Origin: Tubiluchus corallicola
Lineage: Eukaryota; Priapulida; Priapulimorpha; Priapulimorphida; Tubiluchidae
Reading direction: 5' to 3'
DNA: 64,000 nt
Assembly (NCBI GenBank): GCA_030141605.1
Contig: JAQGDQ010000004.1
Span: 1,118,001-1,182,000 of the forward strand
Part shown: positions 24,101 through 36,134 of the stretch, in pieces
Numbering within the stretch: position 1 is the first letter of the stretch
Layout: every line of letters begins with the position of its first letter
Made by a program: the position numbers and the translations under genes
Notes under the pieces: model-generated
The model's input: the letters and a program-made list of their open reading frames with translations, nothing else
What the model was told of the DNA's origin: nothing
The model's database searches: none

Positions 24101-27100
24101 GTAATCTTTTTATGGTACTATTCCTATAATAAGTATAAAATCCAGGAGTTACAGTTTCTATTTTTTCAGCTTACATTTGCTGAGCAAGCAGTAAAGATCA
24201 TCGAAGAGCATGATGCTAGTAAACCGCTATTTCTTTACCTGCCTTTCCAAGCTGTACACTCTCCCCTGGAAGTACCCGAGAAATATGCTGATTTGTATTC
24301 TTATATCAAGGACAAAAACAGACGTAATTACTGTGGTACGAAAATATGTTAGTGCTTTCATTCGGGGATGTTACCGAAACGAAATTTTCGGTTCGGTTTG
24401 CCGATAATTGCACTTTCGGTTTCTGGTCAATTTATTAAGTTTCCTAGCCGAAATTTCGGATAATTTTCCGTCGCACTTTTTCGAGGTTTTACCAGCATTT
24501 ATCCAGTTTACCTTTTCTTTTCTCCTAGATATCAAAAACCGCTGAAAAATCTTGGCTAAAATAGTTCAAATAAAGCGAAAATTTTGTTTACATAACAGTT
24601 TGTGACATGCTTTTCAAGGCAATGCCTCGTATCTTCGGTGCTGACCACTGTGAGGTTTTAGGGTCTCCAAGCCTAATCAACCGAAATATCAAACCATGTT
24701 TGAATTTATTTGACCAACGTTGCATTTAATTTTATAATTTATGAAATATAGGCAGCAAAATATCTGCAAAATAAAATTTGTTTGTTTTTAATGAAGCGTT
24801 ATGATCATTACGCATTAATCATTAGGATGCCTAAAGGTTGCTCTGTGCAGTTAACCTGTGATGCAACTGAAGTAATTCTTTGTGAAATTAAAACTTATTT
24901 AATTTGAACGTGAATACATTTCTCACTGTTTTCGTTTCACGTATATGTTTCTTTAACAAGGATTAGATTAATCTTCTTAAAGATTGGATTCAAGTAATGT
25001 TGGTTGCTGCTAAATTTGTATTTCACCTTTTTTTGCAGAAAATAAATTTTAAAGTAACATTTAAATTTTCTTAAAATAGGAATGGTTAGTGCACTTGATG
25101 AAGCCATTGGTAACATAACTCTAGCTCTGGAGCAAATGGGAATGATGAAAAATACCTTGATTGCTTTTACAACCGATGTACGTTATCTGTTTTTTGTATA
25201 CAAGGAAAAAGAAATGTTGTCAGTTTTGTATTTCTAATGGGGCTTATTGAGTGAAATCCAAAAAGAAATATAATGTGTTAATTACTACAGAAAACACAAA
25301 TGGCAGAAAACAGTCATCAGCCTTCAGTAAAGAAGCAGTTTGTTGCTATTCATCAACAACCACACTATATCTGACTTTTCTCAATAATCTTATCATATAG
25401 CATTTCTCAGTAAGCACATGTGACATTTCTTATGGCCAATCTAAAAGTGAATTACATTGTACCTAGTTTGTAACTTTTCCTGTGGTTTTTGGTGCCACCA
25501 GCAGAAAACAGCTTAAGTGTAAGATGCCATAAGCTGCCCTCTTTAAAAGTCATAGAATCATAGAGCATTCTGCCATCATCCTGTTTTTTCTTGCATGTAC
25601 CGTTGGACAGTTTAAGTGGAATGTCAGTACAGTAAGTTCTCGCTTAGCAACGCTAATGCATTCCAGCAAAATAGTCATTAAATGAAACATTGCTAAACAG
25701 AACAATGCATTTCATTAGAAATAATGTAGAAGCATTCAGTTGCATTTGAGAAGCAAAAATCAGTAGTACTTGGCTGGGAAAAAGTGCTCAGTTGCTTGCA
25801 GGAGTAAAATTGATAACACTTGGCTCATAAGTTAAACACTGTAATGGGGTTTATTTGCTTATAGTTATACTGAAGCATACTGTATACTGTTATACTATAG
25901 TTAATGTAGGCCCTTCTTCCTCTGGTTGTTCTCCTTCAGTCATTTTTTTCTCTTTTTCTTTGCTCTTTGTTTTTCTTTCTAAAAAAATCTAGGGTTGGTT
26001 GCTTAAATTTTCTCCTGTTTTCAGCCAGCACATTCTTATCACACTGCATTGCATTTACTACATCCTATCTTCTTACTTTCCAGCTGCGTTCATTACCAGG
26101 GTCTTTTTCAGTGTTGCCTTTGCCACAGCTAATATGCAAATGAGGTGCATGAACACAATTAACTATGTAACATGAGAATATTTTATCAACTAGAGAATTG
26201 TTGTCTAAATGTGGGAAAGCAATGAATCATCATGGTATTACTGCCTGACATCAGGTTAGTACTGGTGTAATAACTATACCGTGATCTGAATTAAGTAGTG
26301 GCTTCATTCTTAGAGTGCAGACACAGTAAACAAGATTTTGTACTTAAGGTAAGACAAAAAACCGTCATTAAAACATGCGACATGTGTCAATAATTAGCTT
26401 TGTTGAAATGAAACGTCACTAAGCAGGGAGTTGTTAAGCGAAGACTTACTGTAGTAAATATCTTAACATTTTTATCACTGGTTTTCCCATCATTGTCAGC
26501 AAAACTTATAGTCTTTTAGATTCTGTTACTTGTAGCTATTGCTTGTCATACCATTTATTTTGAATCTGTCATGGAAGAATGCTATATTTTGTTCTTTCGT
26601 ATTAGTAAACTATTTAATAATTAAATTTAAAATTAATAAACCATGTTTGCTGCAATATTTAATTATAACGTAATTCATAAAATAATTGTAAATGTGTAAT
26701 TAAATTTTGAGTTGTTAAACTGACTAATACTAGTAAAATGAAGTCTGCAAAGGTTTTTCAAATAGTGGATCTATTACCGAATCACAAAGTTCAAATGGTT
26801 TGAATGCCTGCCATTTTTGCAAACTTTGTGAATCTGCGATGACATGTCAGTGAGTACTGATAAAACATAGAGTACAATGTGGTACAAAAATTCTTACCCT
26901 CAACAAATGTCGTCCATTGTTTTTATACTGTATCTAAAAAACTAAATCTCGCCACGAATGTGATAAAATAATATTCATTGTCAGTATAAATTTTGTATCT
27001 ACGGTTTTTACTTATAACATATTTTGCAGTCATAGCTAGTAACATGTGTACCTGTAACAAAAAATTGTTTTGTATTTACATTCACAAGCTTAAGGTGCAG

Positions 27101-30100
27101 TAGCTACAGTATTGATTTTTGTGTCATTGTATTTTATTTGATAAAATGGTCATGAAAACTCTAAATTTGTAGACCATGAATTTGCGTGTTCTTCTAAAAA
27201 TTTAAACTTCAACACTTTAGCAACCAAAAACAACAAGCCAGTAAGCAAGCATGGTCTTCACTTTAAAAGCATCAAGAGAATGTGCATGACATCTGACATT
27301 TGTAAGCATTCAGCATTTGCTGTCTAATTTCTCTAATAACTTATCCTGAGTAGTGCTTTCATTTGTGAACTGTTTTCACAATGATATGTTAAATGAAATT
27401 TAAAACTGAGTTTTCTGTTCACAGAATGGAGGTCAAACTAATGCGGGTGGTAATAATTACCCATTGCGGGGAAACAAAGCAACGCTATGGGAAGGCGGGA
27501 CTAGAGGTGCTGCATTTATTCATGGCAAAGGGCTGATCTATCCTACATCTATTGAAGATGGGTAAGCTTAATTAAAGTCATTAGTTTTATTACTTCTGGC
27601 GTTGCAAGTATTTGGTCTAATTTGAGACTCTAATAATTATTTTGTATGTAATTTAACACCATCATAAATTTAATTTCTTCACAATGTGGACTGTATTTCT
27701 TCACTAGTGGACTGTGGCTGGTTGAACTGGATGTCTAAAGTACCTAACTTACTTAAAACTAAAACAATTGAACGTATTTCAGTGCATAAGGTATTCTTGC
27801 TTATTTTCGAACTTTAATTTTTGGTAATAGTTGAAATACCTTTAGTTGTTTCTTCACATGCTATATTTTCGATGGGATGTGTGATAAGCCTGGCAATAAG
27901 CTGTTAGATGTGTTTACGTAATTCATTTGGGTGACTTACTTGTAAGACGGCTATATATAAGCTCTTAATCATGCTTTTCTGCAACATTTTTGAAATCAGT
28001 CAGCGATTGTACCAAATTTGACCGAACCAATAAACAGTTGAGTGCATATTTTGTCAATGATGTTCCTTTAACTGGAAACATTACCAGTTACCACATCAAT
28101 TCCCAAAGCATAAATAATCTCTTTGAAACAAACTCAATTTCATAACATACCATACCATTTGACATCATCACAATACTCATAACAGTACGTTTGCTGACAT
28201 TTTTAGCTTGTTTATTATTGATTATATTTAGCATGTTTCGTACACCGGGCTGTGCATTGCATTAGCTAATATTTGCTTTTTTAGCGTGTTTCACACCCTG
28301 GGTTGTGCACTACATTAGCTAATATTTACTTTTCTAGTATGTTTCACATCCTAGGTTGTGCATTATATTAGCTAATATTTGTTTTTCTAGCATGATTCAA
28401 ATCCTAAGTTGTGCTACATTAGCTAATACTCATTTTTCAGCATTTGATTTAAACCCTAAATTGCGCTACATTAGCTAATATTTACTTTTCTAGCATGTTT
28501 CATGCAGTGGACTGGAATCCAACATTGATAGCAGCAGCTGGTGGAAAACCCAGTGAGTTTAAATTAATTTTGTTTTGTTTTTGTCTTTGAAAATATTTTT
28601 TGGGTCCAGCATGTAGTGTGAAATCCCGAAGCTTCGTCTTTTTGTTGTTGATGGTGTGTTGTTGTTGTTGTTGTTGTCACATTTATCTTTAAAAGCTGTC
28701 ATGCCACAGTTTTGATCATAGGATGCTGAATTTTTGCCTGAGGATGCTATGGACCATTGCACAGACAGTAATTGAGCAAGATTTTTCACTTTCCCAATAG
28801 AGCGCTCACACATCCTGGTTATATCACTCACACCCGTGAAATGGAGCTGGCCCATTCATTGTGATGTTGCTGTGGTTTCTTTCATTCTAATGTTATAAAT
28901 TAATCTGCCCCAACAATGTGTATTCTACATTCTTACAAAAAAAACAGATTCACGACAACAATAATGCTTCCCATTATTTTCTTATAGGAACCATTAACTT
29001 TCCAAAAATAAGCACGTAGGACATGCCTGATCCAAACACATTAGTGCTTCTATTCTAGTTTATTACATTACCTTACTTTTCTGCTCGTCTACACTGTAAA
29101 AAATGTGAATTCATTGCTTATGGGAATTCTCAGTTTCTTGATTTGTTTTTGGGAATGTTTTGGTTGGTTAAGTGGTTGGGTCTCATACAAAAACCATATA
29201 TGTATTTGTCATTTTTAATGTAAACTATATGCTTTTGCAGGACAATGCTATGTAACAACTCTGGATTTACTTTTGTACCTTTGTATTGTAAACAGTAAAT
29301 ATTTACAGTCTAGTCTAGTAATAAATATTTACAGTACAAGTACTTCAATCAAAGACTTTACCCATTTCATAGCAGATTTTGTATTCACCCTTACAATAAG
29401 GAAACCATAGCTGCCAATATATGTGTAAAATTCAGAATTAACAAACTGCTAAAACATAGTGACTTTGTTTTCAAGTCATAAACACTGATCATCCTATGCA
29501 AACATCCTAATCGGTAATTTCATTTTGCTGATAATATAACACTTATATTATAAGGTGTTTCAAACTTACATCTGGAAAATTTTTCTTATTGGCTCAAAAA
29601 GCTAACAGTCTGATATCTTCCTATTGCTAGTTTTTCAATGACATGCCGAAGTAAGCTTGCATTCTACAAGTATTTTACTTGTATTCTAGTAAACAACTTC
29701 ATAATATCATGTATGCCGGTATTTTTGTGTCTTATAAGGTTCATTTAGTATTAAATGATGTTAAAGATAATTGACATTTTTTGATTATAAAGTCAAGTTA
29801 GAAGATAGTGCTTAAATGTTAAATGTACTGATATTCATTTCTAGATTGATATTGATATTACATTAATGATAATAATGTAATACAAACTAAAAAATAATTA
29901 ATTCATTTACATGATCATACAGGAATTACGATTGATTCCTTAATTAGGGCTCAAATTTATCTATTGCTAGTAATGTCACATCATATACCTTTTTACTAAT
30001 TCCTTAGATATTAACAGCACATGTGTTACTCAACTGAAATAAGGTTCCTTTGCTTTAACAGAAGCATCGATGGATGGTGTAAACCAGTGGCCAATGCTTA

Positions 30101-33100
30101 GTGAAGGCAAGCCATCACCGAGACATGAGTTTGTTTACAACATTGATGATCTGATTGGAAATGCTGCTATAAGGTAAGAGAATGCCTTGCTGTTGAAAAT
30201 GCTTATTATCTGATGTTGTTTAATATTTGGTATTATATGATTTGTTTCATGATTTTGCTGCAATACCAGTTATGTCACTTCTGCTGTTTTGGGCACATTG
30301 TTTTCTAAAATACAAAACACCTCAACTGTCACTTACTACATCTTTTCCATGCACAATAGCCTTATTTTTATTCAAAGGTCTTTAAATGTTTACATTGAGA
30401 GTGTCTGGTTCCCCTTTTTCATGTCTTCCATTAATGTTTTTGGATGTATTGTATTAGGGTTGGTGATTATAAGTTGCTTGTGGGAGACCCTGGTGAACCA
30501 AGTGGTTGGATCCCACCACCTGAGCTTAATGTTGGCAGTTATGACGGAGACAAATTCGGTGGCAATGAATCTGTTTACCTCTTCAACCTAAAAGGTACTA
30601 ATTTCATTTTCAAGATCAATAAGTATATAAACAACAAGACTATATACATTTATGCACTTCTAGTTAAATATGTAGGTAATAGATGAAAAAGACAACTATG
30701 CCGTTTAATGCAGGGCTTGAATATCTTTGCGAAATTGTGGACATAATTGTTAGTTTTAATTGGCAAAGATAATTTCTATTAACTGTACAGATAATGTTAT
30801 GACAACTTTTATTTTGCCGTCATACATTCAGAACTTGGGAATCGTGAAAAGAAAGTTCCTGCTTTGAAGTGCATTGACATAACTTTAACACTTGTCCATG
30901 GGAAACTTCTTCTGGCACCGGAATACAAATTTTTACTTAAAATATTTTCCTCAAATTTTTAGCAAAAAAGCTTAGATCTTTTCTCTCTTTATTAGCAAAG
31001 ATGGTTACACTGTTTCACATTATAATAAAGTTTTTAAATCTTTATAATAAGAACAATTATTACCCTCCAGCCAGAGGCAGAAAATCTTACAAATGTCCCA
31101 GGGACTAAAAGTTGGCATCCAGAGATTTTTATAGACATTATTTGTCCTTTATTGTCATAGTTACCATAATCAGCATTGTCCTAATTTTTGTCCATATCAT
31201 CATTATCGCAATTTGTGTGTTTAACTGGAGGTGCTATTGTTTTGTAACTAATTCTGTTTTATGTGGATTAAATGTGACTAACCACATACTTGCCCAAATT
31301 TCAATTTTATTCATATTTTTTTGTAAAAAGGCAGTCGGTGCATTAGGATCTTGACCTGACATATTTTATATATCAACATAAAGGCATACGTCAGACTGAA
31401 CATTGGCTGTTAATTAATTAAGCATAGAGATAGCAGGGGCCCAAGGACAGAGCTTGAGGAACACTTGCATACATTTGCTCAAAACATACTGCATCAATTG
31501 GAACAGTTTGTTTTCTTTCAGTTAAGTAACATGTTAAGTTTGAGATAAGCTTGAGAAATAAAATAATCATTAAATAAGTTTGCTTTTAGAACCAATTTGA
31601 CTATAAGTTCATTATCACATTGGTGGGATGGCATTGCAGTCTTTGTTCTTATAGAACAATTTAACAATTTTACACAGTTTTTATTACTTACTTGTTCACT
31701 GCAATTTTTAATTTAGCAGCTTTAACTTTAAAAAAGTTGTTTTTGCTTTTCTTATTTCTGAGACTGTTTCGTTATGAAAACTTTTGTACTGATCCCCAGT
31801 AATAAGGATCACAAGAATGCTTGCACTTTTGTATCCCTTTTCTACTTTCTTGTTATCATAATTGCAAACAGTTATAGTGTAACTTTTAACACTATTATAC
31901 TAAAATTTCATTTTACCTACTATTGGGCAAGGTTTACAAGTATTGACAATAAGTAACAGAACAGTACAATCTGAAAACCAATTTGGTATATTCGTTATAA
32001 TCAAACCTAAACAGGATCTAGACACAGGCAAAACGTGAGTAGACTCATTAATCAATTTGAGACAGACTATATAAACGTGATGTATCTCCAAATTTCTTAC
32101 TAAAGGGCGTATCAATATCATTTCACCAAATCTGCTTTCATCCTTATGTTCAAATCTCCAGTTATTACTACATGTAAATTTGTATCGTAATTTTGTCTAA
32201 AGAGATAACAAACTGTTCACAAAAATATGCAAAATCCTGCATATTATAGCATGGAGGGCGATAACACACACAGAACAAAAGTTTCTGATCTTTTAAAATG
32301 GTTCCAATCCAAATCATTTCTAAACCAGAGCAAAGGTCATCCCTTCTTGTAAAGAGTAATTGATTATTATAATACATAAGTATATATTGCCTCCTTCCCT
32401 GTTTCGATCTTTGCGTGCTGTTGTTTGAAAACCATTTAAAGCAAATTATCTGTTAAATCTGAGATAAAAGTCTCCCTTTGAGTTAAGTCTCTGATGTAGC
32501 AACAATATCATAAATATTTGGATAGTGACAAAGATGAGATTTCATAGAGTTTGGGTTCCTCAATCAAAGTGTTAATGTTAAAATGAACAAAATTTAAATA
32601 TTTGTTATGAAATTGTTGTGAGCCGGGGTTTGCATGGCCATCTCTACACAATAAAATGGAAAAAACGAAGACTATGGCAAAGTGCACAATTGAACAAAGC
32701 ACTTCTTTAAAATTCATAATTATGTGAAGAATGTGCAATTGTTTAAAATAAACCAATCGTCAGCCTGTACAAAGCTACCGAATTATTCATAGCTCATCTC
32801 CCAATTCACCCATCGGAGACAATATTGTTTGCAAGAATAATGTTTTATAATTATTCGTAAGAATATAAAATTAGTATTACTATGAAGCACGCAAGGTGTA
32901 TACAAGAAAATGCTTTAAGCATGGCAAGTGTACAAAAACAGATAACTAGAGATACATGTGCCAAAAAAATTAACGATGACAAAAAATAAAACATAAACTT
33001 TCAGGTAGAAGAGCAATGATGTGACACCCAGCAGCAAACCACTTGTGCTAATAATAATTGTTATTAAAACGTATACTCGCTAGTGGCATTATAACTCAGT

Positions 33101-34890
33101 ACTAAGCCTATAGCACGTGCAAAATAAGAATACTCTATGATTATAATCCTACCTAAACATACTGCATTTAATGTTTACAGTGAAGTAGAAGCAGGAAATT
33201 TTAGTCTTAAAAAGGTCTTTTTAACCTTAAGAAATATGCTTTAGATTAGTTCTAGAACTGAGCTATGAGTCTAATTTTTTCAAGAATGTATAGTTTTGAG
33301 GTCTAAATTGCCAAAGTGATGAGGAAAAATACACGCTTTGAATAAAGCATTATGCCCAGATCTATTTTAATTTTACTTATGTTACGATAACTTTCTCACA
33401 TTCTTACAGAATTAATACTAATACTGTAAACGGTAATGTTCAATGTATCTAAAACTTAATTCCGCATGTTTACTGCAATCAGTGCAATGGCCGCTTGTGA
33501 AGCGGACGATGATTGGGTAAATGTAACTTAACAATGGTCAGTCGTAATACTGACTCTTGCCACTAGAATAAAAGTGATTGGCTGGTAAGGCTACATTTTA
33601 GCATGTTAATACCAAACACAAAATTTAATAAGATGTAAGTTTTTTTAGATACTATGTGAATTAGTACATAAAAATAACTTGTTTCTCAGTTCAGCAGATG
33701 AAACATTAACAGTCTTTAGCACACTGATGAGGGCCAGCATGCAAAGTGCAAAAAGGAGAAAAACTCAATATTTTATTTGCTCTACAGAATGTGTAGCCAG
33801 TGTTTTCAAACAAAAACAGGTCGTAATTCAAAAGTTTCTTTTAATAACAACAACACCTATGAGCACACACTATATTTACTAAAATATAATTATACAATGC
33901 TAAGTACATTCTCTTTTTATAATGAGCACTTAATCCACTTGTCTTATGGATACCATTTTGGTGTCCACACATCTCAGCCACCTAATTTGGTGGCTATGTT
34001 AAAAATAATGCTTAGTGATAACTTTATGATGAAGTACCTGCTGTGTGAAAATAGGTTTTTGAGACAACGCTAGCATTAAATGATTGATGATTTTAATAAT
34101 TTTTTTTAAATGGACGAAACGGGCTACATCCTATTGGCTGCATAATGCTTTTTCTGAAGTGAACACTGTTCAACATTCTGCCATTACCAATTAGTTTCTT
34201 AGTTTATGCTGTTATACTATTATACTGTCTTGATTAAGGGTTAAAGCAAGTATACTGATAGAAATTCCATATTTTTCCATAAAGTAATTGTCAATTAAGG
34301 ATTTAAACTTTACTAGGGTTGGTGTGGCAATCATCATGACAGGCAAATTTTTCCATTCGTTCACCTCTCTCACAGTAAATGAATACGAGATGTGACTGCC
34401 CTTTGAAAGCACTGAACTGCCTTCTAATTTTTGAATCAACAACTAAGCTAAAGAAATTTCCAGGCAAAGTGTTTTCTAGTGAGTAATTTATAAGCCTCAC
34501 TAAAATTTCCACAATGTCGCTGGGTTACAGCTTCAGCTAATAATAATGGCAGTCACGGTTAAATCACTGTGATACTGATACATAATTTTTTGTATTTTCC
34601 ATATTTATCAAGGCTCAGCTAGTTTCATTCTCAGGGTATCTGTTGTCAAATTATAGTAGCTGTTATTTATAGGCTGTTATTTATTTAACTTTTACTACAT
34701 GTCCTGAAACTTTTCAGCTGATCCAACAGAACACTACAACTTGGCTGATGTATACCCTGACCTGGTAGCAATTATGAAAGAACGTTTAAGGGAGTATCGC
34801 AAAACGATGGTGCCGGCTGATAATCCACCAAATGACCCTCATGGAGATCCTGCCCATTTTGATAACGTCTGGTCTCCTGGGTGGTGCTAA
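15197..34890 (+). CDS. ARSB-like: Arylsulfatase B-like sulfatase, 13 exons, 508 aa
   Basis: Formylglycine sulfatase of the ARSB/ARSI/ARSJ group; ARSB removes 4-sulfate from GalNAc in dermatan/chondroitin sulfate in lysosomes. Exons: 15197-15389, 19745-19856, 22458-22509, 22834-22937, 23499-23605, 23912-23988, 24170-24335, 25080-25177, 27425-27561, 28494-28552, 30062-30173, 30458-30594, 34718-34890 (1527 nt, whole codons). An N-terminal hydrophobic signal/anchor spans residues ~9-40. The active-site set matches human ARSB: D62/D63 (VADDLG), C100 to be converted to formylglycine in CSPSR (R104), K154/H156 (VGKWHLG), H245 (AVHSP), D303/N304 (TTDNGGQ) and K321 (NKATLWEGG). GSEDYW and NNYPLRGN are also typical. 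The last signature residues read MSG where LTG is usual. The start is the only ATG giving a hydrophobic leader. ARSB itself versus an ARSI/J or invertebrate paralogue cannot be settled here. Confidence 0.92.
15899..16275 (+). repeat. Direct repeat pair containing GGCAGTACGGTACAGTA
   Basis: The segments 15899-15961 and 16213-16275 share TTTTTAATCTG, GAGGG, AAGGCTGGCAGTACGG and then a GAAAAAAATATTG block. They flank about 250 bases ending near an AATAAA. Related sequence in the opposite orientation occurs at 17390-17465. Confidence 0.6.
16213..17471. mobile_element. Candidate nested element with GGTACGGTAC-rich ends
   Basis: The left end has AGGCTGGCAGTACGGTAC then A-rich sequence. The right end (near 17471, opposite strand) has AAAGCTGCCTATATGGTAC then A-rich sequence, followed by AGTACGGTACTG. 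The ends are loosely inverted and full of GTAC/GGTAC words. They lie inside the hAT-like element, which suggests a nested insertion. The boundaries are uncertain. Confidence 0.35.
17900..19744. other. Remainder of sulfatase intron 1
   Basis: AT-rich intron sequence with no recognised coding or repeat structure apart from a short TA/TC run near 19596-19618. The acceptor TTTCTAG ends at 19744. Confidence 0.5.
19857..22457. other. Sulfatase intron 2, interrupting the CSPSR codons
   Basis: This intron lies between the second and third base of the proline codon of the CSPSR active-site motif (TCTCC|G). It has a GTATGT donor and a TTTTCCAG acceptor. A long open frame reads through the last part of the intron into exon 3 but shows no family resemblance before the exon. 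At 20060-20120 a GGGTA/TACCC pair can form a small stem. Confidence 0.7.
24356..24530. mobile_element. Possible hAT end fragment in sulfatase intron 7
   Basis: The block GGGATGTTACCGAAACG is followed by several TTTCGG/CCGAAA words (TTTTCGGTTCGGTTTGCCG, CCGAAATTTCGG). This composition resembles the ends of some animal hAT elements. No opposite end was found, so it is a solo fragment. Confidence 0.35.
25630..26451. mobile_element. Pogo/Tc1-mariner-like non-autonomous element, TA-flanked
   Basis: It starts CAGTAAGTTCTCGCTTAGCA. On the opposite strand its right end starts CAGTAAGTCTTCGCTTAACA. TA lies immediately outside both ends (25628-25629 and 26452-26453). The inverted ends remain similar further in (AATGAAAC versus ACGTTTCATT context). 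CAGTA...TCGCTTA ends and TA duplication fit the pogo/Tigger branch of Tc1-mariner. There is no transposase in the 822 bp. It sits in sulfatase intron 8. Confidence 0.7.
28232..28493 (+). repeat. Five tandem ~53-bp copies of a 3' splice-site module
   Basis: Units start at 28232, 28285, 28338, 28391 and 28441, with lengths 53, 53, 53, 50 and 53. Each has a CATGTTTCA-like start, a GTTGTGC-like core, the palindrome ATTAGCTAAT (which contains a CTAAT branch-point-like word), then a pyrimidine stretch and CTAG or CAG. The last unit ends at the real acceptor of sulfatase exon 10, whose first bases are again CATGTTTCA. The array therefore reads as repeated duplication of the intron end plus the first exon bases. 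Confidence 0.9.
28656..28677 (+). repeat. (GTT)n microsatellite
   Basis: About seven GTT/TTG units in sulfatase intron 10. Nothing else is notable in this part of the intron. Confidence 0.8.
31890..32790 (-). mobile_element. LINE (CR1/L2-type) endonuclease-domain relic in sulfatase intron 12
   Basis: Read on the minus strand, three frame-shifted pieces appear in the order expected for the apurinic-like endonuclease region of a non-LTR retrotransposon. First is [14 protein letters not shown] with [11 protein letters not shown] (32756-32600), like the CGDxxxNPGP...CHLNIRSL start. Then comes [13 protein letters not shown] with [11 protein letters not shown] (32377-32168), and last [10 protein letters not shown] with CPIVGKMKF (32121-31900). 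Stops and frameshifts separate them, and no reverse transcriptase follows. It is a dead relic. Confidence 0.65.
34207..34515 (-). mobile_element. LINE 3' end relic (CR1/L2-type)
   Basis: The minus-strand frame gives [20 protein letters not shown], then [20 protein letters not shown] and [13 protein letters not shown] in two overlapping frames. These are the C-terminal blocks following the reverse transcriptase (N.W..LP...V.A.....FK). The untranslated end is CAGTATAATAGTATAA, the same as the end of the copy at 44755-45540, so both belong to one family. It lies close to the last sulfatase acceptor. Confidence 0.7.
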
Positions 34891-36134
34891 TCAGATGGTT
34901 ACTGTTATTGAACTGTGATTTACAAATCTGTGATAAGTAGGATTTTATTTTTCTGGAATTTCATGAGGGACAGCAATAGGATGCTTAATTTTGTATTGAA
35001 AATTTATCTAGGTATTTTGATGTTTTGAATTATGATGTTGTTTGAAGTAACATTGAAAATTATGATAAAGAGCTGTTAATTTTTTTCTTGGATACAGTTT
35101 GTAGATGATAATAGTTACTAATCGAAATTTCAGACTCGCAGTAAGATGCACTGAATCACATTCGCATGTTATACACATTGCTTAATTTTTGTAGGAGTCA
35201 GTCTTTTTATCAAATATATATGTTTAATTCCAATTCTTGTCATACAAGATATTTTTATAAAGTACAATAATTTGAAAAAGCAAATGATGCATGGGAAGTG
35301 CAGGTTATCTTTATTTTGAAAAACTATTGTTAAGAACAGTGTTGTGATAGTAAGGTTCAATTTTGAAGCAAATGTTGTGGTTAAAGCTCCCTTCATAGTG
35401 AAGAAGTTTTTCCCCCTTAAAATCATTCCAATTGCTTTATATTGAGAGGCTGTACTCTTCTTAGTTATGTAGTACACATTATGTTACAGAGTCATGTTTA
35501 GCTTGTCCATGTTTTGTTTAAAGTATTTGATACCGTTGCAGTCTCCTTCTATTAATATTGCAAAGGAAATGATGTCGCCATTCTGATAAATTAAAGTATT
35601 AAGTCTATTGAATTATTTTAATAAATTAAGTGCAATAATAAAAACAATTGATCTAAATAAAATCTAAGTATATGTGACATGTCTGGATATGTAGAATTGA
35701 CAATTTGCTAGTTTTGAAGAGGATCTGACAAAGTTGTGTTATGGTATTAACTGTGTACAGGTACATTAATCAGGGAATTAAAAATAAAGGCTTTTAATCA
35801 TTACTAGTGATAGAAGATTACTTTTTTATCTGCAGAAGAAATGCTAAGATTGTGAAAAATAATTATTGGCATTTAAGAAATGACCTAAATGTGAATTATT
35901 ATGTAATTATGAATAACGGTGTGGTTATTTCCACATAAGGTCACTTGGATAAACTTAGCCTTTTTACTTAAAAATTTACAAAACTAATTTTTAGCTGTGT
36001 GGTTTGTTAATCCGTTGCATTCATCTTATAAAACCATTTTTGAAAAATCTAATTTTGTGATCATTGACCAATCAAAATCTTTAATCAGAATTTTTTATTT
36101 GCTTGCATATTTCTAACTTATAAAGTGATATAAC
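34891..36134. other. Sulfatase 3' UTR and downstream flank
   Basis: AT-rich sequence after the sulfatase stop. Candidate polyadenylation signals AATAAA occur near 35620-35640 and 35784, but which one is used cannot be told. A minus-strand open frame at 35169-35477 has no recognised family and is probably chance. Confidence 0.45.

Noticed and set aside
28559-28855. 98-residue minus-strand frame
   Set aside because: It covers a (GTT)n microsatellite, giving a poly-Asn run, in a sulfatase intron; no family is evident.
35169-35477. 102-residue minus-strand frame downstream of the sulfatase
   Set aside because: Low-complexity hydrophobic composition typical of AT-rich DNA; no recognised family.
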